64,000 nt of DNA from Neofusicoccum parvum (Eukaryota; Ascomycota; Dothideomycetes; Botryosphaeriales; Botryosphaeriaceae): the NCBI GenBank assembly GCA_020912385.1, contig CP087220.1, positions 1,426,001-1,490,000 of the forward strand. Reading direction: 5' to 3'. The notes under the pieces are model-generated. The model did not search any database. It was given only the letters and a program-made list of their open reading frames with translations, and was not told where the DNA came from. The position numbers and the translations under genes were made by a program. This document shows positions 10,760 through 22,096 of the stretch, piece after piece; position 1 is the stretch's first letter, and the number at the start of each line of letters is the position of its first letter.

Positions 10760-11214
10760 CGCTAAATCCTTGGCCGACTCATGGTCTCGGGCACCGACTC
10801 ATGGACTCGGACTCGGATCCGGACTCGCGACGCGTGCAGCCCGAGGCACTGGGAAGCTGAAGCATTCATGCGGGTGAGACTTCATCCGTGTGTACAGCAA
10901 GCCTGCCTTGAACGCTCCAGCTGCGGCCTTTCCAGATGCTTGAAAAATCTCCTTTCAGTTGCGGAAACGTCTCACTAGGACTCTCGGGTGGTAGAAATAC
11001 ACGGTATGCTCATTCTCATTCCTGCTACTTTTATTATCATACAGAAAGAAAGACATTAAATAGGGGCTGCCAACCTCGAATCTTGTTAACTATCGGCCCT
11101 CTTGACGCCGCCGCTTTGTCGCTAAAACATGTACCGTAACATCATCGCTGTTCCAACAAATCCCAACTCCGCTTTTTGCCAGTCTATGGTCTATACCGTA
11201 CATTCGTTACATCT
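10760..11214. other. Intergenic region between convergent genes
   Basis: The downstream flanks of the plus-strand LRR-like gene and the minus-strand SAT4-family gene meet here. Apart from the short repeat at 10774 nothing is recognisable. Confidence 0.6.
10774..10827. repeat. Short direct repeat CCGACTCATGGNCTCGG
   Basis: Two 17-bp copies (10774-10790 and 10794-10810, one mismatch, period 20) are followed by shorter GGACTCGG-type units. They lie just after the LRR-like gene and could fall in its 3' UTR. Confidence 0.7.
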
Positions 11215-12281
11215 TCAGTGCTTTAACTTGGCCGTCTCCGGGATCATTTTCTCCTGGGGCTTCTCCTGGGCTACGGGCGACCTGAGGGCGTCGAGGGCCT
11301 CGGGCATCATCATCGGCGTGTCGCTGCCGGGGCCGTTGTCCAGCTCGATGACGGTTGCGGGCGACGGCTGCATGCGCGGGTTCCGGCGGCGCAGGGTGTA
11401 CAGCACCGGGGCATTGACGGCGACGGCGGCGACGAACAGCTCGATGCTGGCCCAGGTGGTCCGGTTGACCTGGCTGACGGCCTGGTTGTGGTTCTGCGGC
11501 AGGCGGATGACGGTGATGGCGACGATGAAGAAGCCGAGGCAGAAGAGCGAGGCGATGTGCAGCCGCTGCAGGAGCGGCTTTTTCCAGAGGAAGAAGAAGA
11601 TGGGAATGGGCAGCGCCATGAGCATGACGTCGGTGACGATGTTGAGGATGCCGAGCGTGAGGAGCTGCACCTGCGCTTGGGAGCAGGACCCTGGAGACGG
11701 TCAGCGCTGGTTGCTCGGCTGCTTTGGGAGGACTGTGGCCGCACCTGGGTCAGGCAACACTTGCCAGTAGAGATGGAACGGGTCGCACTCGGAGAAAGTG
11801 ACCACCTGCACGGTGATGTAGGTGGCAGCGAAGATGGCCAGGAAGCAGCGGAGGACCATGTACTCCCAGTGCAGGCCCTTGATGAGCTGGCGGGTGATGT
11901 CGAGGAGCACGAGCTTCTGCAGCCACAGACTGCGGACAAATCAACAACTGCTTCGCCCTTTCGGGGGGCGGCGGCTTACTAGGTGTTGTAGAAGACGCGG
12001 TTCGCCACGGCCAGCTTGCTGCCGGTCTCGCGGCGGAAGATCTCGTCGGCGGTCCAGTCGGTCGAGTCCCGCAGCTTGGGCGACATGTTGTTGGTGCCCC
12101 AGGAGATGACGACGTGGATCATGCCCAGGCGCACGAAGGCGCACACCATGGCGGCCATGGTGAGGTAGTCGCCCAGGACGAAGCGCTGGCGGCGCACCTT
12201 CCGCATGGCCAGGCGCACTGCCATGACGGCTATGGCCAGCCAGCTCAGCAGCCAGAGGATCAGCAGCGTCGGGTCGTCCAT
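11215..12281 (-). CDS. SAT4-family (rhodopsin-like) integral membrane protein
   Basis: Three exons on the minus strand, 12281-11980, 11929-11745 and 11690-11215, give 320 residues. Splicing is internally consistent (phases 2 and 1) and removes in-frame stops. The protein is multi-helical: an N-terminal helix (LLILWLLSWLAIAVMAV), VLGDYLTMAAMVCAF, an ECDPFHLYW motif, then LTLGILNIVTDVMLMALPIPIFFFLWK and CLGFFIVAITVIRL, the order typical of the fungal SAT4/rhodopsin-domain family common in Pezizomycotina. The ECDP cysteine and the DPGSC cysteine are placed as in that family. The tail beyond the last helix is polar. It is divergent from the secreted hydrolase at 12848. Role unknown; Pth11-like relatives act as surface sensors, but a CFEM domain is absent here. 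Confidence 0.85.
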
Positions 12282-12847
12282 CGGGACCGGCCCGAATTGT
12301 CGGCAAGCGGTACACTGTGCAAGTGGGGGGCGAGATGCGCAGGAAAACCAAAAGACTCAAAACAGCGATGCCTGCCGAGTCGGCTGGAGATATATAATCT
12401 GCGCGGCAGCGCCCGCCGAGTACGAGGCGGCGCGGCGCAGGCCAAACGCGGCCACTAGGCCTAGCGTTCCTCTCACGTCCAACGTTGCGACGGGGCTGAC
12501 TTTGACAGGCGCCAATCTCCGTGGGAGGCAGCCGGCACGGAACGGCAAACGCCATGGGGTGAGCAGCTAGCCGGGTCGGTCGTTTAATGAGCCCAAGAGC
12601 CCACCACCCCACAGTTTCGGCGCCCTGTGCGGCGCCACCACGAGGCCGCGAGCCCCCTGGCCGGCCGGCGGCCAGCGATCGGCTATTCGCGAATCTATAT
12701 ATCTGATGCCGCATGCTCCATGGGCCGCAAGCGCGGCATCTCGACTTCTCCTGAGCCCGCAGCCCGCCGCCGCAGCACTCAGCCCCTGGCCGCGCTGGAA
12801 CCGCTCGAACGACACCTCCCCATCCTGCGACGACTCAGCCAGCAGGG
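12282..12847. promoter_or_regulatory. Divergent promoter, SAT4-family gene and alpha/beta hydrolase
   Basis: A 566-bp shared upstream region. TATATAAT at about 12389-12397 is ~110 bp from the minus-strand start, and TATATAT at 12696-12702 is ~150 bp from the plus-strand start, giving each gene its own TATA-like box. Confidence 0.5.
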
Positions 12848-14108
12848 ATGCGTTCGGCAATTGTCTTCTGCCTGTCGCTTGCGGGCGCGGCGATCGCCAA
12901 CCCCACCAACGCTACCGAGACGCCGCACACGCGCAGCTACTTCTACACCGGCGGCCAGTACGTGACCGACAGCACCGGCGCCCACACCTACACCGACCAG
13001 CTGTACGTCGAGCAGCTGACGCCGGCGGGCGGCGCGACCAAGGCGCACCCGCTGGTCTTCATCCACGGCCAGGCGCAGACCGGCACGGTAAGCCTCTTGC
13101 AGCAGCGCCGCCTTGGTGCCAAGCGCGACCATTTTCCGGCCTGACTCTCCGTCATGCGGATCTTATCACGCCACGGCTAGCAGCGCCTCGCTATCACACC
13201 GAACCGCGCTGATCCGTCCTCTCGCGCCGCAGAACTGGCTCAACAAGGCCGACGGCAGCCCGGGCTGGGCGTCGTTCTTCCTGGGGCAGGGCTACCAGGT
13301 GTACATCGTCGACCAGACCTACCGCGGCCGCTCGCCCACCGCGCCCGACCAGACCACCGGCGCCTACTCGGCCGAGCTGCTGCAGCAGCGCTTCACCGCG
13401 CCCGAGCTGTACAGCCTGTGGCCGCAGTCGGCGCTGCACACGCGCTGGCCCGGCAACGGCACCATGGGCGACGCCTACTTCGACGCCTACTACGCCAGCA
13501 CCGTGCCCTTCCTCAGCGGCACCGGCGCCGCCGTCGCCCAGCAGACCTCCTTCCAGGCCGCCGCCGCCGCGCTGCTCGACCGCATCGCCGCGCCCGCCGT
13601 CCTGGTCGCCCACTCGCAGGGCGGCCTGATGCCGTGGCTGCTGGCCGACGCCCGCCCCGCCCTGGTCAAGAGCATCGTCTCGCTCGAGCCCACCGGCCCC
13701 CCCTTCCGCGAGGCCGTCTTCTCGACCACCGCCAGCCGCGCCTACGGCCTGACGGATGCCCCGCTCACCTACGACCCCCCCGTCGCCGACCCCGCCGTCG
13801 ACCTCGTCCAGCAGCTCATCCCGGGCAATGCCACCGCCGGCGTGGCCGACTGCGTGCTGCAGGCCGTGAACAGCACCCGCAAGCTGACGAACCTGCTGGA
13901 CGTGCCCACCGTCGTGCTGACCACCGAGGCCAGCTACCACGTGCCGTACGACTGGTGCACCGTCAAGTTCCTGCAGCAGGCCGGCGTGCCGGCTGAGCAC
14001 CTGTTCTTGCCGGATGTGGGCATCCACGGGAACGCCCATATGGTGTTTTTGGAGGAGAACTCGGATGAGGTGGCGGCGAAGGTGAATGAGTGGATTGAGA
14101 GCCACTGA
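12848..14108 (+). CDS. Secreted alpha/beta-hydrolase (esterase/lipase-like)
   Basis: Two exons, 12848-13087 and 13233-14108, give 371 residues. The N-terminus MRSAIVFCLSLAGAAIA is a signal peptide. The fold landmarks are HPLVFIHGQAQTGT (oxyanion-hole HG), QGYQVYIVDQTYRGRS, the nucleophile elbow VAHSQGG, and GNAHMVF with the likely catalytic His near the C-terminus; N-glycosylation sequons are frequent (NPTNAT, NGT, NAT, NST). The intron (GTAAGC...GCCGCAG) is supported because exon 2 restarts exactly in frame after QTGT. Family members are secreted fungal esterases of uncertain substrate. Very high GC in exon 2. Divergent from the SAT4-family gene. Confidence 0.88.
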
Positions 14109-14433
14109 GGAAAAAAAAGAGGAGGGGATGATGTAAGATAGAGCCGCAGGGCTCATGTGACTCGCACATGTACATATTCTAAAGTGCTTTTCCGTAAAAA
14201 GCATGAATCCTGTGTTTAATTGGACCTGCCAAAAGTTATTCGCCTGCCAAAAATTATTCGCAATTGCCTTCAGTTGTGCAATCCACCTGTGTGCGGGAGT
14301 GTGACATCGCTCTACAGGCCCTCGTGCTTATGTCACATGCAGTCTGTAATCACAGTGATAACCCCACTCAAAACTCAGCCGTAGACGACCAACTCAACTC
14401 ACCACCACATACGCACGCGATCCTGAACGCATC
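14109..14433. other. Intergenic region with an 18-bp tandem repeat
   Basis: 325 bp between the hydrolase and the HET gene. It is AT-rich in the middle and holds CCTGCCAAAARTTATTCG in tandem at 14225-14242 and 14243-14260; no gene is visible. Confidence 0.65.
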
Positions 14434-16671
14434 ATGACGACAACGCAAAGCCATGCTCATCAACTGTGTGACATTTGCTCCAAAATCAACTTCATCGATT
14501 ACTTCCGACGCGAAGTCCATTATTCAAGGAAGTGGGGCGAAATTGGTCCCAGTGAGGACGCGACCAGGCTGGGCGAATTCGAAAACATTCGGCAAAAAAG
14601 CGATACATGTGCTTTCTGCCGCATCGTCGTGAATGCAATTTTCCACCACTATCCATATTTTCACGGCTCTCCCGACGACTATTTATCAACTAAGCGCCCG
14701 AGCGGACGGCCGCCTCTGGTGTACTGGGTGTACAGCTACTGCTTTGCGGAATCTCCTGTTCAAAAAACTTTCCGCATCGGTATCTCGAGTTGGATGCCGC
14801 AAGATCCTCCCACAGACTTCTCGGCTACCCATGTTGGAGACATACAATTGCTTGCAGAGGATGCACCAAAGCTCCCTGCTGACCGCATGTTCCATGGTCG
14901 CCGTGTCAACCAAATGTTCGATGTTGGCATGGCCAAAGACTGGCTTCGAAGATGTGAAGAAGATCATGGGCAGGCCTGCAGCAATCCAGGAGGAGAAGAG
15001 CATGACTCAGGAGAAGTCACAGTTTATGATATGTTTCTGGTGGACGTGGAAGACATGTGTCTTCGTGACCATCAGTCGGGTTCAAGATACATTACGTTGA
15101 GCTACTGTTGGCCAGGAAAAAAGGGCTTCACGACGAGTTCTACAACAGTAGCAGAGCTTAAGGTACCTGGATCCTTGAGGAGCCGGTCCGAGCAACTTCC
15201 ACTGACCATCCAAGACGCCATTCGGTGCGTGCAGGGTCTGGGCGAAAAGTACCTATGGGTCGACGCCTTGTGCATCATTCAGGACAGCGAGGCACACAAA
15301 AAAAGCCAAATCTCTCAAATGGACTTGATATACACACAGTCAGCACTCACAATCGTCGCCGCATACTCCGTTCCGGAAGGCGTACCGGAGCCTTGCAGCG
15401 GATTGCCCGGCCTTCGTCCTGATACCCGACGCATCAAACAGTACATTGAGAAAGTCGCCGGTCTTCATCTCCTGGTCCCTTTTCACAGTCTCAGACATGT
15501 AGTCGATCCCACTCGCTGGAACACTCGAGGCTGGACATTCCAGGAGAAACAACTTTCAAAACGCTGCCTCTACTTCACGGATGTTCAAGTATACTTCCAG
15601 TGTGCATGCTCTATTTTCTGCGAGGATGGTGTCGGCGAGGGTTCCCCCATCCGGCTACAAGTATACCATGGAAAAAACTTGTGGAATGATAAATACGACG
15701 AAAACTATGGAAACTTGAGCCGGAGACCGTATAGCTCTTCCAATCACGCAAGAAGAGCCTTCAAATATTTATTGACAGAGTACTGTGGCCGGTCTCTGTC
15801 CGACTCGTGCGACATTCTCAATGCATTCAAAGGCATCCAGAAAGTATGGGAAGTCTCAATGAAAACACATTTCTTTTACGGGATTCCGGAGAGATACCTA
15901 GACGCGGGGCTCCTATGGACAATGCAAGGCCCAACCCCTCAAAGACGACGGCTCGACCCTGTCTACCATACCCAGGTCGGATCAACCCAGATTTACGCAC
16001 CGAGCTGGTCCTGGGCTGGCTGGAAGGGCAATATCGATTTTGATCTCTACTTTTTCTGTCTGGAAGTCAAATGTCTAGTCCAGTGGTTTGCCATCAGCAG
16101 AAGCGGTCAAGCTGTGTCCCTTGAAGTCAAGAGCTTTCCACTGGGCATTTCCCTCACTTCAGGCAACGAGATTGTCGAACTAAACGTCGCTCCTCCAAAT
16201 GATTTCCTCGATACGGTTCTGCTACGTGATGAAGTTGACTTTAGTTCCGAGGACTGGCGATTTCCAAGGTATCTGGCGTGCCAGACCACCATGGCCATCT
16301 TCACGCTGACGAAGGACAAGACTCGAGCAGTAGAATTGTTTGATCACATTTGGGAATATGGAAATAACATGGCTATCTTCAGTGAACAGAAAGACTGGGT
16401 TGGATCCATTCTGTTGGACAAATCGTGGGCGAGGCGTCATATTACCGGCAGCCGCACTTTCGAATTCATCCTCCTATCACGGGCCCAGAGAACGGATATA
16501 CCTATCAAGTACTTCGATACGGAAAGGTTTGTGGATCGGGACTGGTGCTTGCTCAACGCTATGATGGTTGAGCGGCGTGGAGATGTCGCGGAGAGATTGG
16601 GCGTTGGAATTATTCATGAAGACGCGTGGATAGACGCATGTCCTCAACCAATCTTTATTAAGCTGGAATGA
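14434..16671 (+). CDS. HET-domain (heterokaryon incompatibility) protein
   Basis: Single-exon gene of 745 residues. The N-terminal CDICSKINF and a later FCRIVVNAI-type Cys pair precede the HET domain. That domain runs from SRYITLSYCWPGKKG (near residue 217) through LPLTIQDAI, KYLWVDALCIIQD, QMDLIYTQSALTIVAA and WNTRGWTFQEKQLSKRCLYF (near residue 370), in the canonical order. HET proteins mediate non-self recognition and programmed cell death after hyphal fusion. The C-terminus IIHEDAWIDACP...IKLE is echoed by a relic copy at 17.5 kb. ATG 14434 is the first in frame after a stop-rich leader. No repeat domain or NACHT module is attached. Confidence 0.95.
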   Translation: MTTTQSHAHQLCDICSKINFIDYFRREVHYSRKWGEIGPSEDATRLGEFENIRQKSDTCAFCRIVVNAIFHHYPYFHGSPDDYLSTKRPSGRPPLVYWVYSYCFAESPVQKTFRIGISSWMPQDPPTDFSATHVGDIQLLAEDAPKLPADRMFHGRRVNQMFDVGMAKDWLRRCEEDHGQACSNPGGEEHDSGEVTVYDMFLVDVEDMCLRDHQSGSRYITLSYCWPGKKGFTTSSTTVAELKVPGSLRSRSEQLPLTIQDAIRCVQGLGEKYLWVDALCIIQDSEAHKKSQISQMDLIYTQSALTIVAAYSVPEGVPEPCSGLPGLRPDTRRIKQYIEKVAGLHLLVPFHSLRHVVDPTRWNTRGWTFQEKQLSKRCLYFTDVQVYFQCACSIFCEDGVGEGSPIRLQVYHGKNLWNDKYDENYGNLSRRPYSSSNHARRAFKYLLTEYCGRSLSDSCDILNAFKGIQKVWEVSMKTHFFYGIPERYLDAGLLWTMQGPTPQRRRLDPVYHTQVGSTQIYAPSWSWAGWKGNIDFDLYFFCLEVKCLVQWFAISRSGQAVSLEVKSFPLGISLTSGNEIVELNVAPPNDFLDTVLLRDEVDFSSEDWRFPRYLACQTTMAIFTLTKDKTRAVELFDHIWEYGNNMAIFSEQKDWVGSILLDKSWARRHITGSRTFEFILLSRAQRTDIPIKYFDTERFVDRDWCLLNAMMVERRGDVAERLGVGIIHEDAWIDACPQPIFIKLE

Positions 16672-16904
16672 AGTTTTCCACTCGCGGTTACGCGAAGACA
16701 GGTTGCGGGCAATAGAGTAGCCGAATTCATCTGCACTTATCCCTCTCTCATTAGTAATCATTAGTAATATTCGGAATTCGTACTACACCCTAACTGCCAC
16801 AACATATAAATGCCCTGTCACCTACTCCTTCAAACGCTATATTTTGCCGTAGCTGAGACGGTTTCTTAAAACATCGGTCAAGATCCCATCATTGATAAAC
16901 CACT

Positions 16905-17507
16905 ATGCTTTGGTTACGTTTCTTCTGGACCGCCATCTTCAGCAGTCGTTGTGCCTTGGCTGCTTCGCCGCATCATCTTCAGCTGACGGCAGTCATATCG
17001 GATCAAAATCAGAATGCTGCATTCGAGTGTTGGGAGATATCCACTCCTTTCTCGGACTACCCAACCGTAGGCACTGCTATCACGGGGCTTGCAGACGTCT
17101 CCAATGTTTCATACGTCATCCTGCCTCCTGGATCTAAGGAAGGCCTTCACAAACCTCCACATCCAATGTGAGCCTCACCGCACCAAAGCTGCGAGATAGA
17201 AAATGGCTGATAATGAGTCAGGTTCTTCGCCTTGATTTCGGGATCAGCGCATATCACTTTGCCAGCAGGAGACGATGAGCTATGGATTAAAGACGGAGTG
17301 AACAGACTGATCATCGCTGTCGACACTGTGGGGGATGGCCATTACACTGAGTATCCTTCAACTCAGCCATCGGTAGCTCTGCAAATTCCGTTCACGAACG
17401 GTGCGGCTCCTGATCATCGCGTCATCAAGCGTGGCCCGTGCGACACGGCGGCTTCGATCTTGGTTGGCGGCTTGTCTGATTTAGCATATGATGACGAACT
17501 TCGATGA
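16905..17507 (+). CDS. Small secreted cupin-like beta-barrel protein
   Basis: Two exons, 16905-17167 and 17222-17507, give 182 residues. Residues 1-~20 (MLWLRFFWTAIFSSRCALA) form a signal peptide. The intron (GTGAGC...GAGTCAG, phase 2) joins HKPPHPM to FFALISGSAHITLP, and neither exon is complete without it. The body is rich in beta-type segments (AHITLPAGDDELWIKDGVNRLIIAVDT) with HxxPHP and a later GHYTEYP, resembling small secreted fungal proteins with a cupin-like fold. I do not see a full HxH metal motif, so enzymatic activity is not claimed. It sits between an intact HET gene and a HET relic. A TATAAAT element near 16805 lies ~100 bp upstream. Confidence 0.75.
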
Positions 17508-17510
17508 AAT

Positions 17511-17597
17511 TTCGATAGCTTGATGGTTGGCGTGTCTATACATGAAGATGCGTGGGAAATTGCTTGCCCTTTGCCAATGTTCCTCAGATTAGAGTAA
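17511..17597 (+). pseudogene. Relic of a HET-type gene C-terminus
   Basis: Immediately after the small secreted gene, a short open stretch ends at TAA 17595-17597 and encodes VSIHEDAWEIACPLP and FLRLE. This matches the last residues of the intact HET protein (IIHEDAWIDACPQP ... IKLE) at both protein and DNA level. There is no start or upstream domain, so it looks like the tail left from a duplicated and largely deleted HET copy. Confidence 0.7.
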
Positions 17598-18209
17598 ATT
17601 GCACTACTGGTAGTTGCGTGCTGAATTGACTTCTAAAAAAAGGATGCCGAAGCTCTATTGGTAGCGAGGGGATGTTGAGTTCCGCGTCAAGATTTCGGTG
17701 TTTCCGCTGACCCGGTTCCCCACCCCATGATGTCACTTAGCGTCTGTAGGCAGAGCAGCAAGGCTGCCACGCCCATAGTACACACGGGCATAGTTAAAGC
17801 CCTAAATGTTCAACGTTGAGCATCCGCAGTCACGGCTTTGATCTGGCAGAGTCCAGGGGCCCGGGCACACATACACCGTGCGGCGGTGCTCCGTGCATCT
17901 GTACCACCAGGTTACTGAATGACTGATTCGAGTTTCTCACCTAATCCTTAGGCATAAACGTCATAAAGTAACGATCTGCGAGCTCGCTTCAACACCTTGC
18001 AGCACGGCCAATCGGAGAGCGCCCTCCTGAACCATCCCCGCACCCTTCCCCGCTCCCCATGGCGCCACACCCAGCAGATCGCGGAGGACTAGAAACGGCC
18101 CCGAGACAGCACATTTAAATGGACCTCGCGCCTGGAAATCCTCTTCCTCAATATTCCTGTAGAACCCAAGCAATTGGCAATTCTCCTCCGAACCAATTGG
18201 CGCAGCGCG
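17598..18209. other. Intergenic region upstream of the flavoprotein gene
   Basis: About 610 bp with no gene visible. I did not find the TCGGCTCCACA motif seen in the neighbouring cluster promoters. Confidence 0.55.
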
Positions 18210-19884
18210 ATGACCCCCGAATACGACCTCATCGTCGTCGGCTCCGGCTTCGCCGGCAGCATGGCGACGCTCAACTTCCTGGAGACGTGCAAGGCCGAGG
18301 GCAAGCGCGGGCGGGTGGCGCTGGTCGAGGCGGGCAGGGCGGGCGAGCGCTGCGGCGCGTCGCGCTGGACGATGGCGTACCTGCGGCTCGACAAGGACAT
18401 GGCGTTCGACGACGACTGGAAGCACGAGATGCGCGCCGTCAGCCGCGGCCAGGCCGACCAGGACTACTGCGAGAAGCTGGGCGCCGAGGCCCAGCGCACG
18501 GCAAAGTACCTGGAGGCGCGCGGCGTCAAGTTCGTGCACCATGACGAGGAGAACGTGCTGCTGGAGTTCAAGACCGCGCAGCATTTCGTGTATCCTGAGG
18601 GCGGCGGGTACGCGATTATCACGAAGTTGATGGAGCATATCAAGAGCTACTCGAATGCTGATGTGCTGTGGGAGACGGAGGCCAGGCATGTTCTGACGAC
18701 GCCGCAGGGTGCGGTCAGGGGGTTGCAGGTTCGAAAGAAGGACGGGCTGCTCTATGAATTGTAAGAATCCCAACCTGGACAGGAGCGATGTGTCTAACAT
18801 CAGCAAAGATCCGCCCCAGATGTGGTTCTCGCGTGCGGCGGATTCGAGGGCAACCGCGAAATGCTGGCGAAGTACGTGGGGAACCGGACCCACGAGCTTC
18901 CGTTGATTGCTCCTGGCTTGACCTACAACAAGGGTGCTGGGTTGAATATGGCACTCGAGCTTGGAGCAGCAACCAGTGGATCCTTTGATGGCATGCACTG
19001 TGAGCTTGTCGATACCCGGGCAACGAAGCCAGACGCGGTCATTGTAAGTGACTCCCGAAATACTGATTGTTGCATTGCTCACTTCATTCGTCTAGTGGGG
19101 CCACAATTATGGAATCGTAGTCAACGAGCATTGCAAGAGGTTCTACGACGAGGGCAAAAGACATCTCTTTGCAACATTTGAGGTGATAGCACTCGAGCTC
19201 TGGCGGGATCACAACCAGAAAGGATACTTCATCACAGACGATACCATCATGAAGCGTTTCCGTCCTGGTTGGGTGTTTGATACAACAGACCAGGAACCGG
19301 AAAAGGCAGATACCATTGCAGAACTGGCAGTGAAGCTCGGCTGTGACCCTGAGGAGCTTCAGAAGACGGTGGATGAGTTCAATGCCGCCTGTGACAAGGA
19401 GAAGCCGTTTGACCTGATGAAGCTGGATGGGAAGGGCACGAAAGGCTTGAATCCAAACAAAACAAACTGGGCAAACCCCATCGTCACTGCGCCATTTTAC
19501 GGGTAAGCGGACAGGGCATGTTGACATTCGAAGTGGATGCTCACACGGTGATTGAACAGGTACCCGCTTGAAGCACACTTGACCTTCACGTATGGCGGCG
19601 TCAAGACCAATACAAATGCGCAAGTGCTAAGCACCAATGACGTTCCTATTCCAGGCCTCTGGGCCGCCGGAGAGATGACAGGTCTTTTCTACAATGGTGC
19701 GAAGTCCCCTGAATTTGATGTTGTTTGTTGCTGAACAATTGCAGAGTATCCGCCAGCCACTTCGGTGCTCAGATCCCTTACTTTCGGACGCCTCGCAGGT
19801 ACCGAAATTGCGCAGAAACTGAAAAAAGGAGTATTCGGGAGCCTGAAGTCCAGTGTGTCCTCACTCACTACTTCAAAGCTTTGA
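18210..19884 (+). CDS. FAD-binding dehydrogenase (3-ketosteroid dehydrogenase / fumarate reductase superfamily)
   Basis: Five exons, 18210-18760, 18809-19043, 19096-19502, 19560-19696 and 19745-19884, give 489 residues. The dinucleotide-binding motif YDLIVVGSGFAGS is at residues ~4-16. Later landmarks are GGGYAIITKLMEH, VVLACGGFEGN, GLNMALELGA, GGVKTNTNAQVL, and GLWAAGEMTGLFYNEYPPATS with SLTFGRLAGTEIA at the end, the typical FAD_binding_2 order seen in tricarballylate dehydrogenase and KstD-like enzymes. The final intron (GTGCGA...TTGCAG) is required, because the unspliced frame stops after FDVVCC. The enzyme likely oxidises or reduces a C-C bond next to a carbonyl. It borders the cluster at 20-41 kb but has no copy of that cluster's promoter motif, so membership is uncertain. 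Confidence 0.85.
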
Positions 19885-20046
19885 AGCTACGAAAGACGCC
19901 CAGGAAAAATTGCCACATATTGAAGTGCGGTGGGGATGATCAACGGCTTTGTTGGAGACGTTCTGACACCGTCAACTCGCGCAGACTTATCATTCATTCC
20001 TGTAGTGCATAAACTCTGATTGCGTAGTGCTTCGACATTGCCATCA

Positions 20047-22096
20047 TTATCTCGGGTCCAAAAGCGGGACCACCAAATGACTGCTGTGTTCCCCGCCCAT
20101 GTGAATAACATGCCGACCTTTGTTCTCCACCGGGATTTGCATGTTGGGGAAATCCATCATCCCCATCGGATGGCCAGAAACCTTGATGACGAGGCTCTCT
20201 CCCTGCTCAAATGTGATGCCAGCCGGCCAAATTGGGATGTTAAGTTTGACAACTGATCCTCGCTGCACTGGGGTTGCACGATCATGGCGATACTGTGGCC
20301 AGACCCCAGAGAGCGATGTGGCGCCGGAAGGAAGTCGCCCTTCGCTGTGAGAAGCACGGAGTGACCCTGGAGCTCCGAGATACTTGTAGAAACAGCTGTT
20401 TGGGATATCGGCGTTTGATTCAACGGGCGGGACCAAGTCTTGAGCAGGCACGTTCATGTTCTGCGGAAAATTTCCCTCTATGTCCGCTTTCCGGAGCTGG
20501 ACGAAAACGTCGATCTCCTCGCTCTCCTCGCAAGAGACATAGAGGGTAACGTGAGAAAACCCTGCCAGCCAAGCAGGCTTGGTGAAATGGTACTTGAATA
20601 CCAGCTCTTCGGGGTCATTGTCCGAAAATTTGGGAGTGATCGAGGAATCGTAGGACTCCTGATATGAGGTACTCGGCGGGGAAATTGAAAGCTTCCCGGC
20701 TGGGTGGAGGTAGAATTTCTCAACTTTGCCCTCAGGAATCGGGTAGTCATCGAATGGAATATTCTCGATAGATCCCTACTACTGTCAGCTAGCTTGCACA
20801 CCCAAAGTGGAGCTGTCGAAACTACGTTATTGAAGCCCAAAAGCGAGACTCGAACGCGTGAGGTTGACTCCCATCCGTTGTCAACGTCCCTGCAGTAACG
20901 ATCCAGGAACTTGTGCAGGTCATTTGTCGAGAATTCGGAGTATAGGTCAGACCTAAGAGAAGTCAGGTAAGGGTATCATCAGACAGCACTTGGAGAATTG
21001 CGTACCACTCCTGCTTTGCATGAATTCGAAGCCTTCAGAAGGATCAGCTATCAGCGTTTTAGAGGACTGGTGGGTAGTGAACGCACCATTTTTTCTCAGT
21101 TCCAATGTCTTTGTACGCTCTGATTGAGCCGCTTGTGTGGAGATTTGTGGAGTAACTGGCGAGGACGTATGACGGCACGTTGATGTTGGAGAGCTCGACC
21201 ACTTTGTCTTGCCAGTATTCGTTGAATAATGGGTATTTCTCCAGCATCTGGGTGATGGACTCAACCCCCGTTGAACCATACTGTGTCGATTCCAGAATCT
21301 TCCAGAATTGTTTGTAAGGATACGGAACCCCACCGCGGCATAGTGTGTCGCGATAGAAGTCTGTGGCGCCTTCCCATGGCGCGATGGCTACGAGATGAGG
21401 CGGTCGTGCTGCCGCAATGAAGAACTGGGACATGGCTAGCCAGGAGTTTCCAGCCATGGCAACTTTCCCCGTACACCATGGCTGCTTCGCGATGAACTCG
21501 ATTGCATCATAGCCATCTTCGCCGTCTTGTTTTCCAAGCCACCTAGGCCACCGTGAGCTCTCTCGGCTCCATCAAAGCTGAGGCACAAACACTTACGGGA
21601 GGACTCCTTCCGAGTCCCAAGAACCGCGAAGGTCGAAATTAACAATGGCGTACCCCCGAGCCGTCCATTCGGCAGGATCAAGTCCTTCGAACTTCTCAAA
21701 TCCACTCAGTCTCTCTTGAGCAACGCCGAATCGGCCCGGGAGCATGTGCAGACCGTGAGGACCTTGCAGTGTGTTAGCGTTCGCCCAATAATTTTGATCA
21801 TCCAACTTGCCGTTTCCTCCCTTTCCGTAGGGGCTCCACATGATGATTGCCGGGCTCTTGCTCGCTTCTGCAGGCCGGAACACATCGCAGTACAGCTTCA
21901 CCCCATCTCGCATGGGCACACCGATATCTTTCTCGAAAATTGTGTCTGCCTTGAACGCAGCATGGTTGCTGCTTTGCCGGTAACCCTTTTTGAGCTCTTT
22001 CACAGCGTGGCCAAACCCAACATAAGGTGCCGAATCTGTCCCGGGCTTCGTGACTGAAGCCACGGGGACATCGAAATTGTTGATCTTCAAAGACAT
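20047..22096 (-). CDS. CocE/NonD-family (S15-like) hydrolase, copy A
   Basis: Five exons on the minus strand, 22096-21597, 21542-21087, 21032-21006 (27-nt micro-exon), 20952-20826 and 20775-20047, give 612 residues. Conserved features are VPMRDGVKLYCDVFRP, the nucleophile motif AMAGNSW, IAPWEGATDFYRD, KWLRIHAKQEW (created only by the micro-exon), and a C-terminal jelly-roll domain ending with IWPAGITFEQGE and SGHPMGM. The family covers cocaine esterase, X-Pro dipeptidyl-peptidase and fungal acyl hydrolases. Start 22096 (ATGTCTTTG) is preferred because a TTTATA box (22181-22186, read on minus) lies ~90 bp upstream; a non-ATG frame extends to 22174. Divergent from the SnoaL-like gene with a two-copy CGG motif between them. 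Paralogue of the gene at 30351. Confidence 0.87.

Noticed and set aside
13194..14204. 336-codon minus-strand frame opposite the alpha/beta hydrolase
   Set aside because: Shadow of a very GC-rich coding exon; Gly/Arg/Val/Gln-rich with no motif, while the plus strand has a full catalytic set.
18174..18209. Longer N-terminus for the flavoprotein
   Set aside because: The extension starts at a TTG codon; ATG 18210 puts the FAD motif at the usual distance from the start.
17961..19082. 373-codon minus-strand frame opposite the flavoprotein
   Set aside because: Crosses the introns of the plus-strand gene and has antisense-type composition.
21827..21840. GGGGCTCCACA as another copy of the cluster motif
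   Set aside because: It lies inside the hydrolase A coding sequence, encodes the conserved WSPYG segment and has two mismatches.
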